Origin: Brachionus manjavacas
Lineage: Eukaryota; Rotifera; Eurotatoria; Ploima; Brachionidae
Direction of reading: 5' to 3'
Assembly (NCBI GenBank): GCA_019054805.1
Contig: JAHQIY010000012.1
Span: forward strand, 434,001-498,000
Length of the DNA: 64,000 bases
How positions within the stretch are numbered: position 1 is the stretch's first letter; the number at the start of each line of letters is the position of its first letter. The position numbers and the translations under genes were made by a program. Positions 33,981 through 44,275 of the stretch are shown here, one piece after another. The notes beneath the pieces are model-generated. The model saw nothing but the letters and a program-made list of their open reading frames with translations. It made no database searches and was not told where the DNA came from.

Positions 33981-34120
33981 GTCCTTGATAGATGGACGTC
34001 TGTGCTGGATGGGGTTGGGTTAGCAAACAATTAAACAAAAACTTAAATTATAATATTAACTTTATTTAAATCAAAAAACATAACTAAAGTGAAAAAAACT
34101 AAAATAATAATAATCTCTAA

Positions 34121-34815
34121 ATGGCTCAAACAAACAAATTTATATACAAAAGAAATAAACTAAAAGTAACTAAACTTTTGCATTTAACAATGCTCTCATC
34201 CTTTTTTGAGAGCCACTCCGAGGCTCGGTCTCAATGCTTCTGCTCTTCGACGTCCAGACCGTTGTCCTCGGTGTCAGTGCCAGTCACGTTAAAAACGACC
34301 CACTTAATTTATGTTGTACTCGACGTCTCTCTTTGTTGCAGCACTTGTTTTTGTGTTGACTCCGGCTCATATTTATTCTGGGGTTCTGTGCTTACTTCAC
34401 TCGTGCACTCCCCACGTTCATAATTTTCGTCCCTATGGGTCCACGTTTTAACGACCTCTCGGCCGTCACGGAGCCATTTGACTATCTTCACCTCCGTGTG
34501 TGGGAATTCGTCAAAATCGCACTCCTTCCTTTCATTATTATTCCGGTATTGTAAGAAGTTTGTTGAGTCTTGCGGGTTCACGATCCTCGGGTACCGAGAG
34601 GTTAGACACCTGATGTTGTCACGGGAATTGTAAAAGCTCACAAACCCCACCGTGTCCAGATGTTTGTTAAAATGGTCCTCGATCACCCTGAAATATCTGA
34701 CCGGGACCTCTCAACTCGTCTACGAAGCAGTTCAACATAAAGCTGTCGAAGTGTCGTGGGAAACATCGGATGATAATTTGGTCTCGCTTTTCTTCTTGAC
34801 GGCTTTCCATTTTTT
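34121..34815 (-). pseudogene. Third reading frame of the gypsy element, unidentified
   Basis: Downstream of integrase on the minus strand, an ATG near 34811 opens MESRQEEKRDQIIIRCFPRH. After a frame break near 34715 the frame continues as VRYFRVIEDHFNKHLDTVGF, RCLTSRYPRIVNP and VKIVKWLRDGREVVKTW, to a stop at 34309. A further charged piece (TGTDTEDNGLDVEEQKH) follows in another frame. No signal peptide, envelope or RING motif is visible. It is probably an accessory ORF of the element. Confidence 0.45.
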
Positions 34816-35027
34816 GGTTATTTTCGATTAATATGAAAATTAAGTTAAACGATAATCCCTTATGTATTTAAATTAGATGATTCATTAAATTTGTCTTTGT
34901 TAGTTGTATAATAAATTAAAATTAAAACTGTTACTCGAAACCATATTTACAATTGTTTAACTTTTCTTCATTCATTTATGAGCCGGATCGTACCTGTCCG
35001 GAGGCTTACGTTGACGTCGCGGCCTAT

Positions 35028-36710
35028 CTAGGACATATACATCTGTATTAATTTTTTTATGAAGGTTGGGTCACTCAGGTCATCGATATTGTCTTCTGGT
35101 GGTTTAGTTTGATCCGGATTTAAAGTGGTTGCCATGACGAGTGGGATTGGTTTAGGTCGGTCCGTTTCGACGTCCATGCCTGTTCCTGGTAGTATCTCTC
35201 CAATCCTTTTTTCTCTTCCTCTTTTATCCTTTTTGGCCATTTTTATCAACTTTCTGGCGTATAATGTTTTTGGATTGGCTTTAATTTTAGGGATCTTTTG
35301 GACTGTTGGTTCGGTCAACTCGTGTCCCTCATCTTGTTTATAGAAATGTCTTTTTAGCCTTGATCTGTTTACTGTGATTCCGCGTCCTTTCTTGTACAGC
35401 GGCTTAACAATATTATTGACGTCATTAACCTTTTCGGTGACTAGATATGGGCCTTTCCATTTGTAAATAAACTTTTTACATTGGCCCTTCTTGGTTTCGT
35501 CATTTTTAAGCCAGACCGCGTCACCCCTTTTGAAAGGTGCTGCCATAACTTGTCTGTCGTATATTAACATGGCTTTCAACATTTTTATGTCGCGGTTAAT
35601 CCGTACTCTTTCATGGGCTATTTTTAGAGTCTTCCTTATTTTATCTGCATATCCGGCTGTGTCCAATTTTAAATTAATTTGCGGCGTCTGGTAAATGAGG
35701 TTGATGGGCATTTTTGGCTTGTGGCTGAACATCAATTCGTATGGTGTATATTTTGTGGTTGAATGTACCGCTGAGTTATACGCTAGTTTAAGTAAAGGCA
35801 ACAACTCATCCCAGTCATCGTGTGTTTTATTTACGTAGCACGTTATCATTCTCTTCATCACTCGATTTACTCTCTCACTTAATCCATCACATCTAGGGTT
35901 AAATGGTGTTGTTCGAAGACGTCTCATATCCAAAAGTTCCCATAGCTCTTCAAGTAACTTGGATTGATAATTCTTTGCCTGGTCTGACAGAATGGCTTCC
36001 GGTATCCCGTATCTACAAACAAAATCTAAAAGGCATCCGGCCGTTGATTTGGCGTCTATGTTTTTCATACCATAAAGTTCAAGCCATTTTGTAAAATGGT
36101 CAATAATAACGAGTATGTATTTACAACCATTTTTACTAACCTTAAGAGGGCCTAAAATATCGGTGGTGAGTATTTCCAATGGCTTGTTTGACAGTATTGG
36201 TTTGAGTGGCACTTTAATGTTTCGTAGAGGATTAGACGTCCTTTGGCACATTAGGCATTCTTGAATGAACTTTTTAACGCCTGTATGATACTTTGGCCAG
36301 TAAAATCTATTTCTTATTCTGTTTAAGGTTTTGTCAAACTTTAAGTGTCGACTTGTAATCGACGTGTGTTGGGACTCGATCAATTTTGTTCTTTCTGTTT
36401 TTGAGACAACGTACTGTATAACCTTGTTTTCATTTTCATTTGAAACTCGCAATAAAGTGTCATTATCAATTTTTAAATTGTCTTTTTCTTTCATGTATGC
36501 ACCTTGTTCGTCGTTTAACGTCGACTCGTTGACTTCCTTATAATCTATTTCTCCTTTAACAAGTTTCTTTGCCCATTCGATGTTCTCGTCCGCAGCTTGT
36601 TCACACTTACCGTCTATTTCTTTAAACAGCAAAACATTTATAGTCGTTGACTCTTCTTCGATATCACTCCACTCCTCTTCTTCCAGGATTTTTTCAATTC
36701 GTTCAAAGTG
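35028..36710 (-). pseudogene. Gypsy integrase
   Basis: The 534-codon open frame covers a whole integrase; a frame break near 36700-36716 separates it from RNase H. It shows the zinc-binding HHCC (SRHLKFDK region, then CLMCQR) and the DDE core: TTDILGPL (Asp), ILSDQAKNYQS (Asp) and DGLSERVNR (Glu). A C-terminal barrel (FKRGDAVWLKND, then KWKGPYLVTEK) and a long basic tail follow. All catalytic residues are present. Integrase would insert the cDNA into chromosomes, but as assembled the frame is not fused to the rest of pol. Confidence 0.9.
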
Positions 36711-36715
36711 TCCTT

Positions 36716-37925
36716 TTAAGTCATTAAATTATTAATTATGTACTCTTCTTCTTCCATTGACGTCTCGGTGTATTTGTCTATTGGCCATCTAGATAGACCG
36801 TCGGCGTTTCCGTTTTTGGATCCAGGTCGATACTCAATGTCGAAATCAAACATTTCAAGCCTTATTATCCATCGGGCCAATCTAGGTGCTGGATTTTTTA
36901 CAGTGTGGATCCATTTAAGTGGTTGGTGATCTGTAACCACTGTAACTACCACACCGAACAGAAACTCTTTAAAGTGCTCCATTGCATTTACTATTGCTAG
37001 CATCTCTTTTTCCGACGTCGAATACTTTTGTTCGGCTTTACTGAGTTTTCGTGAGTAGTAAGCTATTGGTTTGAGACGTCCCCTTTCATCTTTTTGAGAT
37101 AGCACTGCGCCTATGCCTATGTTACATGCGTCTACCTCTAAATAGAATCGCTTTGAAAAATCTGGAAGCGTTAGAAAAAGCTCATTGACTAGTTTGTTTT
37201 TTAATGTGTCGAATTCGTTTTGGCATTGGTCGTTCCATGCAAACTTTACATCTTTTTTGCACAGTTCATGAAGCGGATATGCTATTCTAGCAAAATCTTT
37301 TACAAATTTCCTATAGTATGATGTTATTCCAACAAAAGCTAGGGTTTGATCGACATCTTCTTGCTTTTTGTGTTTTGTTACTGCTTCAATCTTTTCATCT
37401 GATGGTTTGATCGTACCATTCTCTACTATGTGGCCTAAAAACGTGATTAAAGTTTGGAAAAATTTGCATTTTTGACTCTTGATTTTTAGTCCATGTTCTC
37501 GTAAAATTTCGAAAATTTTGTTCAAGTGTTTAAGATGATCTTCGACGGTTTCAGAGAAGACTATAATATCGTCAAGATACACCCAGCAACATACACCAAT
37601 CAACTTTTTTAAAATATCGTCCATGAAACGTTGGAATGTTGCTCCTGAGTTGGTTTGTCCCATGGGCATGACGTTTAATTCAAAATGGCCAAACTCGCAG
37701 GTATTGGCGGTGTATTTGTTGCATTCTTCCTCGACGACGATTTGAAAATAACCTGAGTGAAAATCAAACTTTGAGAATATTTTGGCTCTTTTCAAACTAA
37801 ACAACAGGACGTCAATTCTTGGTAACGGGTATGCATCCCTCACCGTCAACTTGTTTAACTTCCGATAGTCAATTTTCATACGTATGCCTTTTTCACTAAA
37901 TGTATTGGTGACGAGTATGGTGGCC
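36716..37925 (-). pseudogene. Gypsy reverse transcriptase and RNase H
   Basis: The 387-codon frame begins within RT (IDYRKLN, PLPRIDVLL, then FDFHSGYFQI) and carries the catalytic YLDDII motif (residues 101-106). RNase H follows with LEVDACNIGIGAVLSQ, YSTSEKEMLAIV and VTDHQPLKW. The start of RT (PYSSPIHLVKKA) is in another frame at about 37885-37925, so a short indel lies near 37880. As written, the polyprotein is interrupted on both sides of this domain block. Confidence 0.9.
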
Positions 37926-37927
37926 TG

Positions 37928-38945
37928 CTAGATCGAATCAGTTTTGAGTCCAGCATCTCGTCTATCATTATAGCTTTTTGCCGACAATTCTTCGATTTGT
38001 CTGTTGATTTGGTATCTATTTACGTCGAGTGTCTCTTCATTTATTTCTGTTTGTCCGGTGTTAATGTTATTCACACTATAGATGTCTTGGCGAATTAACT
38101 CGTCGTTGAACTTGGATGAGTCAATTGAACTTAAAATCATCTTCGCTTGGCCAAATGAGTCATTTGGAACCTTCAACATCATTTCCTCACAATTTTTCCA
38201 TTGTTTACCAAATGTTCCTTCGGACAAAAACTCTTCCATACGCTTGCTATCGTATGATCTCGACGTCCAATTTTTCAAAATATTCAATGCGTCTCTAGAC
38301 GTCTCAAATCTCTTTAGTGTATCTAAACCTAGGATCACTTCGTTGTATAAATTATTAATTACGAGCGCCTCAAACACTACTTCGTTCCCATTTACTTCGA
38401 ATTTCGCCGTCACTCGCCCGTACGTCTTCATCTCTTCTCCCAATGGGTTACATATTCCCATTGAAATCTTGTTTGGTGTCAATTCCAGCGCGTCACATAC
38501 TCTATTGCTTATGCAAGAATGTTTTGCACCCGTATCTACTAGAAATGAAACGTACATATCATTCAATTTACCTATTCCGTGCATCTCTGTGGGCTGTGGA
38601 TTAATGTTGTTCAATGCGTCCTTGGGCTTGTTTGGGCAATCGCGTTTGTAGTGTCCTATCTTGTTACAGTTGTAACATTTGATTTCTTCATTGTTATACA
38701 GCAGGCTTTGTTGTCTATTTTGATTTTGTTGTTGGTAGTTTTGGCTGTTTGATTGATAATGTTGGTTGCTCTGGTATGATTGATTTTGGTTTTGTCTTGT
38801 GTTTATCGACGTCACTTTGTCAATTTTGTGCGGGTTATATTCTCTTTCGTTATAAGAGTGTGATGGTAAATCGTTGACGTCTGCGTATGCTCTCTCGTAT
38901 CTCATTGCATCGTCTACAATTTCATCAAGTGACTTGCTATCCTTG
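37928..38945 (-). pseudogene. Gypsy Gag C-terminus (zinc knuckle) and aspartic protease
   Basis: The frame has a CCHC zinc knuckle, CYNCNKIGHYKRDC (residues 77-90 of the 325-codon open part), preceded by a Gln/Asn-rich linker. The protease follows, with FLVDTGAKHS (catalytic DTG at 124-126) and VILGLDTLKRF. The open frame extends upstream of its first ATG (38905) to about 38943, where an indel or stop separates it from the capsid part. Gag coats the RNA and the protease cleaves Gag-Pol. Confidence 0.85.
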
Positions 38946-38959
38946 TCTATTTGTTACTT

Positions 38960-40063
38960 GGTCCTTAAAGATCTATCTTTCAAACCCTTGATGAATTGGT
39001 CTTTGATGACGTTTTCACATTGGAATGGCAACAATTCCGGATGTGATTGTGTTGACAAAACACGCAATTGTGTTCCAAACAAGAAGCATTTTCATATGAT
39101 TGCTGTACGCGTTCGTAAAATTTTCTTTTCATTTCCGTTTCTGATTTCTGTTTCCTGCAATAGAGATGGATCATTAAATTCTTGAATTCTTGATACGCAA
39201 TGTTGTCGTCATAGCTAAAATGTGTATTTTCAACGATTTGTCGTGTTTCGTTGTCTAAGTAGGATAACACTATTTTCATCTTATTGTTGGTGATGTTGTG
39301 GCCTTGGATGAATTAATCGAATTCTTTGATCCATGTTCTGACGTCCGTTCTTCTTGCATCGAACTTTTCGGATGGTTTGATAAATATAAAAGGAAACATT
39401 GTAACGTTTGTAGAATTTGTTTCATACTCCGGGTGTCTTTCGTCTGCAAATCTAACACGTCTATTTTGTGCTTGAAAAGTTGAATCTTCACTGCTTATTG
39501 ATGCATTTGGTGCAGATGGGTTCATCACATCGGATTGATTTCTTGTCTCTGAATATGTGTTTGGTGTGCTGTTCATTCGTAAAGATGTGTCCACGTACGG
39601 GGAGTCGACGTCGTCTGTCGTCATTGATGTTAACTGAGTGATGTGGTCGTCTTGATGTGGTCGTTGTTTGTGTTGACGTCGTCGGTGTAGCTCGAAACTT
39701 TGCACATGCATTACTCGTTGGTCGGTTTGTTGTTGAGGTCTCGTTTGCGTTGACGTTTGAACATATAAACTGTGGCGTGTTGTTGCTACTAATTTGCTTA
39801 ATAAGATTGATATATTCGTGTATTTGTTTTTCTAAGGCTCTTTGACGTCGAAAATTTGAAATCATCATCGCTATGAAGAAAATGAACGAGGAAGCGATTA
39901 TAAATATTGATTGTTTGTTCGACCAAACGTCTCTGAGTGTTGTCTCCATGTATCCGTACCACGTGGTTTGATTGGTGGGGGCTTTAGTTTTTGGTATTCG
40001 GGATAAGACGTCTGGTTCATAAATTAATCCCAAAACTAATTTAAATATTTTGAAATAATCCAT
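38960..40063 (-). pseudogene. Gypsy Gag N-terminal and capsid region, with hydrophobic segment
   Basis: The first ATG (40063) opens 191 codons with one strong hydrophobic stretch (SIFIIASSFIFFIAMMIS, about residues 52-69), then a Thr-rich part. The Gag body continues in other frames: 39711-39313, with RRVRFADERHPEYETN and the capsid-start signature IKPSEKFDARRTDVRTWI, and 39279-38980 with ILNNKMKIVLSYL-like and YQEFKNLMIHLYC. At least three frame shifts are needed. A membrane-spanning segment at the Gag N-terminus is uncommon and could target particles to membranes. Confidence 0.7.
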
Positions 40064-40430
40064 CTTGAATGTTGTGGTCTTAAAAATTTGACGATTGATA
40101 TGTCGGATGTATTGATTAAGTGGGATATATATTTAATTAAATGAATATGTTTTACCCAAAAGTTGACTTGAAAAAAAAAACAAACAACGTGATTTTACTG
40201 ACGCCGTCCTTGACACAGTGCAAATCACAACTAAACACGTGTAATAATCGAATTTTGAAAACCAAAAAAAATCCCAATGGGCTTATTGAAGTCAACCGCT
40301 GACTCAATACAGACCATTAATAATCCTATAAACAACCTTCAATCACTCCAGTCTTCCTACTGACCGTGATCGAAAAAAAAATCCTATTAATACGCGTGAG
40401 TTCGTCCGAACAACTTGTCTAAAGCTTGTT
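40064..40430 (-). other. Untranslated leader of the gypsy element
   Basis: About 370 bases lie between the primer-binding site and the first Gag ATG. No frame or GACGTC was seen. It is the expected place for RNA packaging signals. Confidence 0.5.
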
Positions 40431-40447
40431 CAATAATTGGGCACCAA
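40431..40447 (-). other. Primer-binding site of the gypsy element
   Basis: On the minus strand, TTGGTGCCCAATTATTG follows the LTR end (AACA) directly. A TGG-start sequence at this place is the usual tRNA 3' end complement. The tRNA species cannot be decided from the sequence here. Confidence 0.65.
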
Positions 40448-40507
40448 TGTTAAATTCTTAATTTTTTGTTAACTTTAATTTAACTTTAAAAAATTAAGAA
40501 TTTAACA
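40448..40507 (-). repeat. Truncated LTR end joined to inverted LTR end
   Basis: 40448-40487 repeats the 40-bp LTR end at 33941. It is then joined to 20 bases (40488-40507) that are the exact reverse complement of 33941-33960, and next to the inverted LINE. The LTR therefore folds back on itself here; its remaining part is missing. Confidence 0.7.
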
Positions 40508-41390
40508 GTAGCAATTACACAATGGAGTTGGGTATTCAATATATCTTGATTCGAAACCTTCTTTGTATTCTTTCACCAGTCTTTCAACCAATCGAATAGA
40601 ATGACTCAGTCCTGTCCCAACATATTTCTCACTCAACTCAAAAAGACGATTCGAGACTGTTAGTAATTTTAGTTTATTAAAAGCTTCATGTTGCACGATG
40701 TTGGAGGGAGTATCATATTTTAACTTAAGGATAGATCTTACTGCTGTATTCTGAATTGCTTGTAGTTTTTTGATATTATTTTCTGAAAATGAATTTAATC
40801 AAGGAAAAGAATAGTCTAAAATCGATCCGACTAAAGATTTATATAAATTTCCTAGTGTGTTTTGAATGAGACCCTATTTTTTGTTTGACAATATCTTAAT
40901 AATATTTAGCCTTTTGTTGCAGCGTTCTTTAATTTCGTCTACTAGTATATTAAAGTTTAACTTGGAATCAAATTTAATACCAAGAAACTTGATTTCTTTT
41001 TGACTCAGTATTCTGTTTCCATAGATTTTTAAGTTTAGATTATCACCCTCTTTTTTGTACCTAGAAAAGACTACTGAACACGACTTTTCAACTGATATCT
41101 TCATTTTCCATTTAATAAGCCATTGTTCTAGTTCGTTGGTGTATTAATTTATCTTATTTTCTAGGTTCCCTTTTTTGTTATAAATGAAAAATGTAACTAG
41201 ATCATCTGCGAAAAGCAGAGAGTATTCATTATTTGTTTTGTTTCTTTTTGGGATGTCATTAATATAAATACTAAATAAAAGAGGACTAATTACTTAGCCT
41301 TGAGGAAAACCTGCGGTTATTTGGTATTCTTCGCTCAGATGGTCATTCACATTTACCTTAAATGTCCTACTATCTAAAAAGGATCTAATC
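40508..41390 (-). mobile_element. LINE family A fragment, right arm of inverted duplication
   Basis: On the minus strand it begins with the RT palm: AGFPQG.VISPLLFSIYINDI and the LLFADDLV catalytic box (about 41180-41330). It continues into the same segment as 33283-33940 and ends at the same base (LCNCYC). It is 5'-longer than the left copy by about 220 bp. A stop after FPQG and a frame break make it inactive. Confidence 0.8.
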
Positions 41391-41537
41391 AATGACAATT
41401 AATACATTTAAGGTACATTTAATCTTTTTAATGACAATTAATACATTTAAGGTACATTTAATCTTTTTAATGACAATTAATACATTTAAGTTACATTTAT
41501 TCTTGTCAATGACAATTATCACATTTAAGTCACATTA
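41391..41537. repeat. 39-bp tandem repeat, about four copies
   Basis: Units start AATGACAATTAATACATTTA at 41391, 41430, 41469 and (shortened) 41508. The first two are identical; the later ones drift. It abuts the 5' end of the LINE copy. Confidence 0.8.
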
Positions 41538-41543
41538 ATTTTA

Positions 41544-41596
41544 TGGCCGCATATTAAAGCGTCAATCAAAATAAATGACGCTTTAATATGCGGCCA
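41544..41596. repeat. Short perfect hairpin
   Basis: TGGCCGCATATTAAAGCGTC at the left is exactly complementary to GACGCTTTAATATGCGGCCA at the right; the arms are 21 bp with an 11-base spacer. It follows the tandem repeats directly. Confidence 0.75.
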
Positions 41597-42047
41597 ACAT
41601 AAAAATGCATGCCTTTAATGTTTAGAGCTGTTGACATGCGATAAACCAGTTTATTGGAAACTCATTGCCCCATTTGATTCATTTTCAATTTCTTCCGCTT
41701 TTACGATTTCGTTCGAGGAATCCAATTTTGCTCCATTTGGGCTGATAATTTGATTCTTTAGTTTGGTAAACTATTTTTCGATTTATTGGATATTTTGATA
41801 ATGCACTTCATGTTTTTTCTCGTTATTAAAAAAAAAATTTAAATTAATTAATTATTGAAGAATTCACTAATGGATGTATATCTAACATTTTCTTGAGCAT
41901 AAAATCAAAATTATTTGTTTTATTTTTGTTGGTAACAATCTTTAACTATAAAGTCTTTATGAACCAGTATAACAAGAAACAATAGATCTTAAATTCTTTT
42001 TATTGTATGTTTACTATTCTGGCTTTTATTTATATTTTTATTTATTT

Positions 42048-42080
42048 GTTTTCTGTACCGAGCTAGAGCTCCCTCAGAAA
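42048..42080 (-). repeat. LINE 3' tail, solo copy
   Basis: ATTTGTTTTCTGTACCGAGC followed by TAGAGCTCCCTCAGAA. The same end occurs at 44023, 52108 and 59575. In minus-strand sense it reads CTGAGGGAGCTCTAGCTCGG and finishes in AAATAAATA repeats, a LINE 3' end. Confidence 0.6.
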
Positions 42081-42403
42081 ATTTTTATTTAATCTAAATA
42101 AATAAAATAAAATTTCTGAATATTGAAAAAAAATTCAAGATTTATTTTGTCAATTAACTTTTGAGCCAATTCAACTAATTTTTTTAACTGCTTAATTGAT
42201 AATGTGATAATTAAATGAAATTTAATTATAAATAAATTTTTGATTCAAACTTTTGGGGTTGTGAAGTTTATTTCAGTTCAGAAAAATAGGAACAAGTTTT
42301 TGATTAAATGAAATAATTTGTTTCTTTAAAATTTTGAATTTTAAGAAAATCTGCTTAATGCAGTAAAATTAGTCTGCAGTTTTCTGCATTTTGCAATTTG
42401 AAA
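42081..42403 (-). repeat. Dispersed repeat of about 320 bp, copy 2 (inverted)
   Basis: Reverse complement of 28395-28722, with only small differences. It is joined to the LINE 3' tail on its left. Confidence 0.7.
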
Positions 42404-42993
42404 AAAAAAAAAAAGGCATTACCAATACTGTACCAAAACTCAGACCGTGTATCATTACAGCATTCTAAAAATTAGCATAATAATAACAGTAATATTATAT
42501 TAGCGTTTCTAATTAATACAGTATCATTTGAGCTAAATAAGGTTACAGCATGTACGTTTTAGCATTAATTATATCCACAATTTTACATATGGTGATTTTT
42601 TCGGGCATTTCAAAATTGTGGGATTATGCTAATAAGTTAATTCCTGTAAGCAAGCTAAAAAATCAATTATTTTTATTTGACGAAATTTTTTGACGAATCA
42701 ATGAATTTTATTCTAATATTAATTTTTGAACACACATTTTTATCACCGAATAAAGAATAAATTTTTGATTGGACCACAAAAAACAAATCACATTTTTATT
42801 CTCTATAAAAATGTTTATGATCTTGCATATAATTATGATAAATTATTTTTCTGAAATGTCCAAAAAATACATGTGTTGGACTTCAAATGATTTGAGCAAA
42901 TTGAATTATACCATGTTTGTATGAGCATCTTTTTTTTAAGCTTAAGCATTATAAATTATTTTAAGCAAATTTTAAATAATATCTTAATTTTGA

Positions 42994-43840
42994 CAATTTC
43001 TTTTTCAAAATGTCTATATTGAAAATAATGAATTATCTATTTACTTTGATCAGTTTAGTGTATCTGAACCTCAATTAGCTAAACCAAGTGTGCTTCATTT
43101 TGAGCTAAGTCAAGAAAAAGGAAAAATAACATCCTCAGTTAGAGATAAACACACACAGCTTTACCATGTGGGCTTTTACTATCGGCTCACTCAGTCTGTT
43201 GAGAAGCAGAAGGATGGTCTAAGAATCGCTTGTCTAACAAACGGATTTAAAGGGGGTTGTTTTACATTCTGCTTCAAAATAGTTGAAGAAGCTGACGTCT
43301 ACTTAAAGACCAATGTTACGCACACAGAAGCTGCTGACTCTAAAAATATTCACGAGCGTGAATATAGAAGACTGTTAAAGGAAAGAGAAGTCAATAGCCA
43401 CACAGAGCCACGAACTATAACAAGTGAGATTCTATCAGGTTTATCGCCTGACGAACAAATAGCTACTACAACATCATATGATTCTCAAAGACAAGTTATA
43501 AACAGGAAAAAAAACAGAACTGCAGTATCCAAAAGCTCCTGTATCTCTACAAGATATTGAAATTCCTGAATTTAAAAAAAAAAACAGTTAATGAAGAAAG
43601 ATTATTTTGATTTATTTTTGCTACTGAAAAGGCAATAAAATTTTTGGATAATCGTCACATATTTGGCGATGGTACATTTGATATTGCACAAGAGAACTTA
43701 AAAAATCAAGTGAACAATTTTCATGCCCTTTCGTTTATGTCCTGCTACCTCGCAAAACCCAATCTATCCATGAAAAATTGTTACTTGCTTTGAAGGCTTA
43801 TTTGACAATTTTACCAAAATCATGAACCAAAAAATTTGCT
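42994..43840 (+). pseudogene. MULE-type transposase fragment (FLYWCH-like and DDE start)
   Basis: The open frame runs from about 42994 to 43560. It has a FLYWCH-like zinc-binding part (GFYYRLTQ, LRIACLTNGFKGGCF, THTEAAD) and a linker with REYRRLLKEREVNSHTEP and EILSGLSPDEQ, typical of FLYWCH/MULE proteins. In the next frame come SLQDIEIPEF and ATEKAIKFLDNRHIFGDGTF, where the DGTF Asp is the first catalytic residue of MULE transposases. FMSCYLA follows, then sequence decays. Two frame breaks and a stop (43608) are present. Part of it is duplicated in inverse at 33018-33282. Confidence 0.75.
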
Positions 43841-44022
43841 TTTAATTGGTTAAAATAAAACTGCTATTATTCAATTAGCTGTAATAATTTTGTGGGTCTG
43901 TTATAACTAAATATAAAAATAAATAATAAGTGTTAATTTATTAATTGATATTGAAAATCACTGATTTTGAAAATTCAATATCAATGATATTGAGGTATAA
44001 CAGACCCAATTTTTCTCATTAT

Positions 44023-44275
44023 TTATTTATTTGTTTTCTGTACCGAGCTAAAGCTCCTTCAGAATAAATTAAAAATAAAATAAAAAAATAAAATAAAAAT
44101 AAAATTAAAGTTAATAAAATTAGATAAAAAAAAAAAGAATCAAGATAGAGTAAATAAGCTAAAAAAAATTAAAGTTGAAAAGACATAAATTGGAAAAGAT
44201 TGTTTCATGTGGCACATGTTTAAATAGTTCAAGTTTCAGGAAAAAAAGAAGAAATAGTAAGGTAGCAATTTTATG
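44023..44275 (-). mobile_element. LINE family A 3' UTR and tail
   Basis: It matches, in the same orientation, the 3' UTR of the family A copy at 60398-60795 (TGGCACATGTTTAAATAGTT, CAAGTTTCAGGAAAAAA). The end is CTGAAGGAGCTTTAGCTCGG then AAATAAATAA. The 5' part of the LINE is absent. Confidence 0.7.

Larger units (their letters stand above)
33941..40507 (-). mobile_element. Ty3/gypsy retrotransposon, nearly complete, frameshifted
   Basis: On the minus strand the order is a short LTR remnant (40448-40487), primer-binding site, Gag with zinc knuckle, aspartic protease, reverse transcriptase, RNase H, integrase, a further reading frame, and a terminal region ending in the same 40-bp sequence (33941-33980). 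It is thus a whole gypsy-type element, although the right LTR is only about 40 bp long before it meets an inverted repeat. Several single-base frame breaks split gag-pol. GACGTC occurs about 21 times within it. Confidence 0.85.

Noticed and set aside
34121-34815. Envelope gene in the gypsy element
   Set aside because: No signal peptide, glycosylated ectodomain or C-terminal membrane helix is visible in the frame after integrase.
35125-36543. Several plus-strand frames of 60-72 codons
   Set aside because: Antisense of the integrase frame.
38082-38651. Long plus-strand open frame (189 codons)
   Set aside because: It is the antisense of the gypsy Gag zinc-knuckle/protease frame, which has clear motifs.
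41391-41537. CRISPR-like array
   Set aside because: The units are contiguous tandem repeats without unique spacers, in an animal genome.
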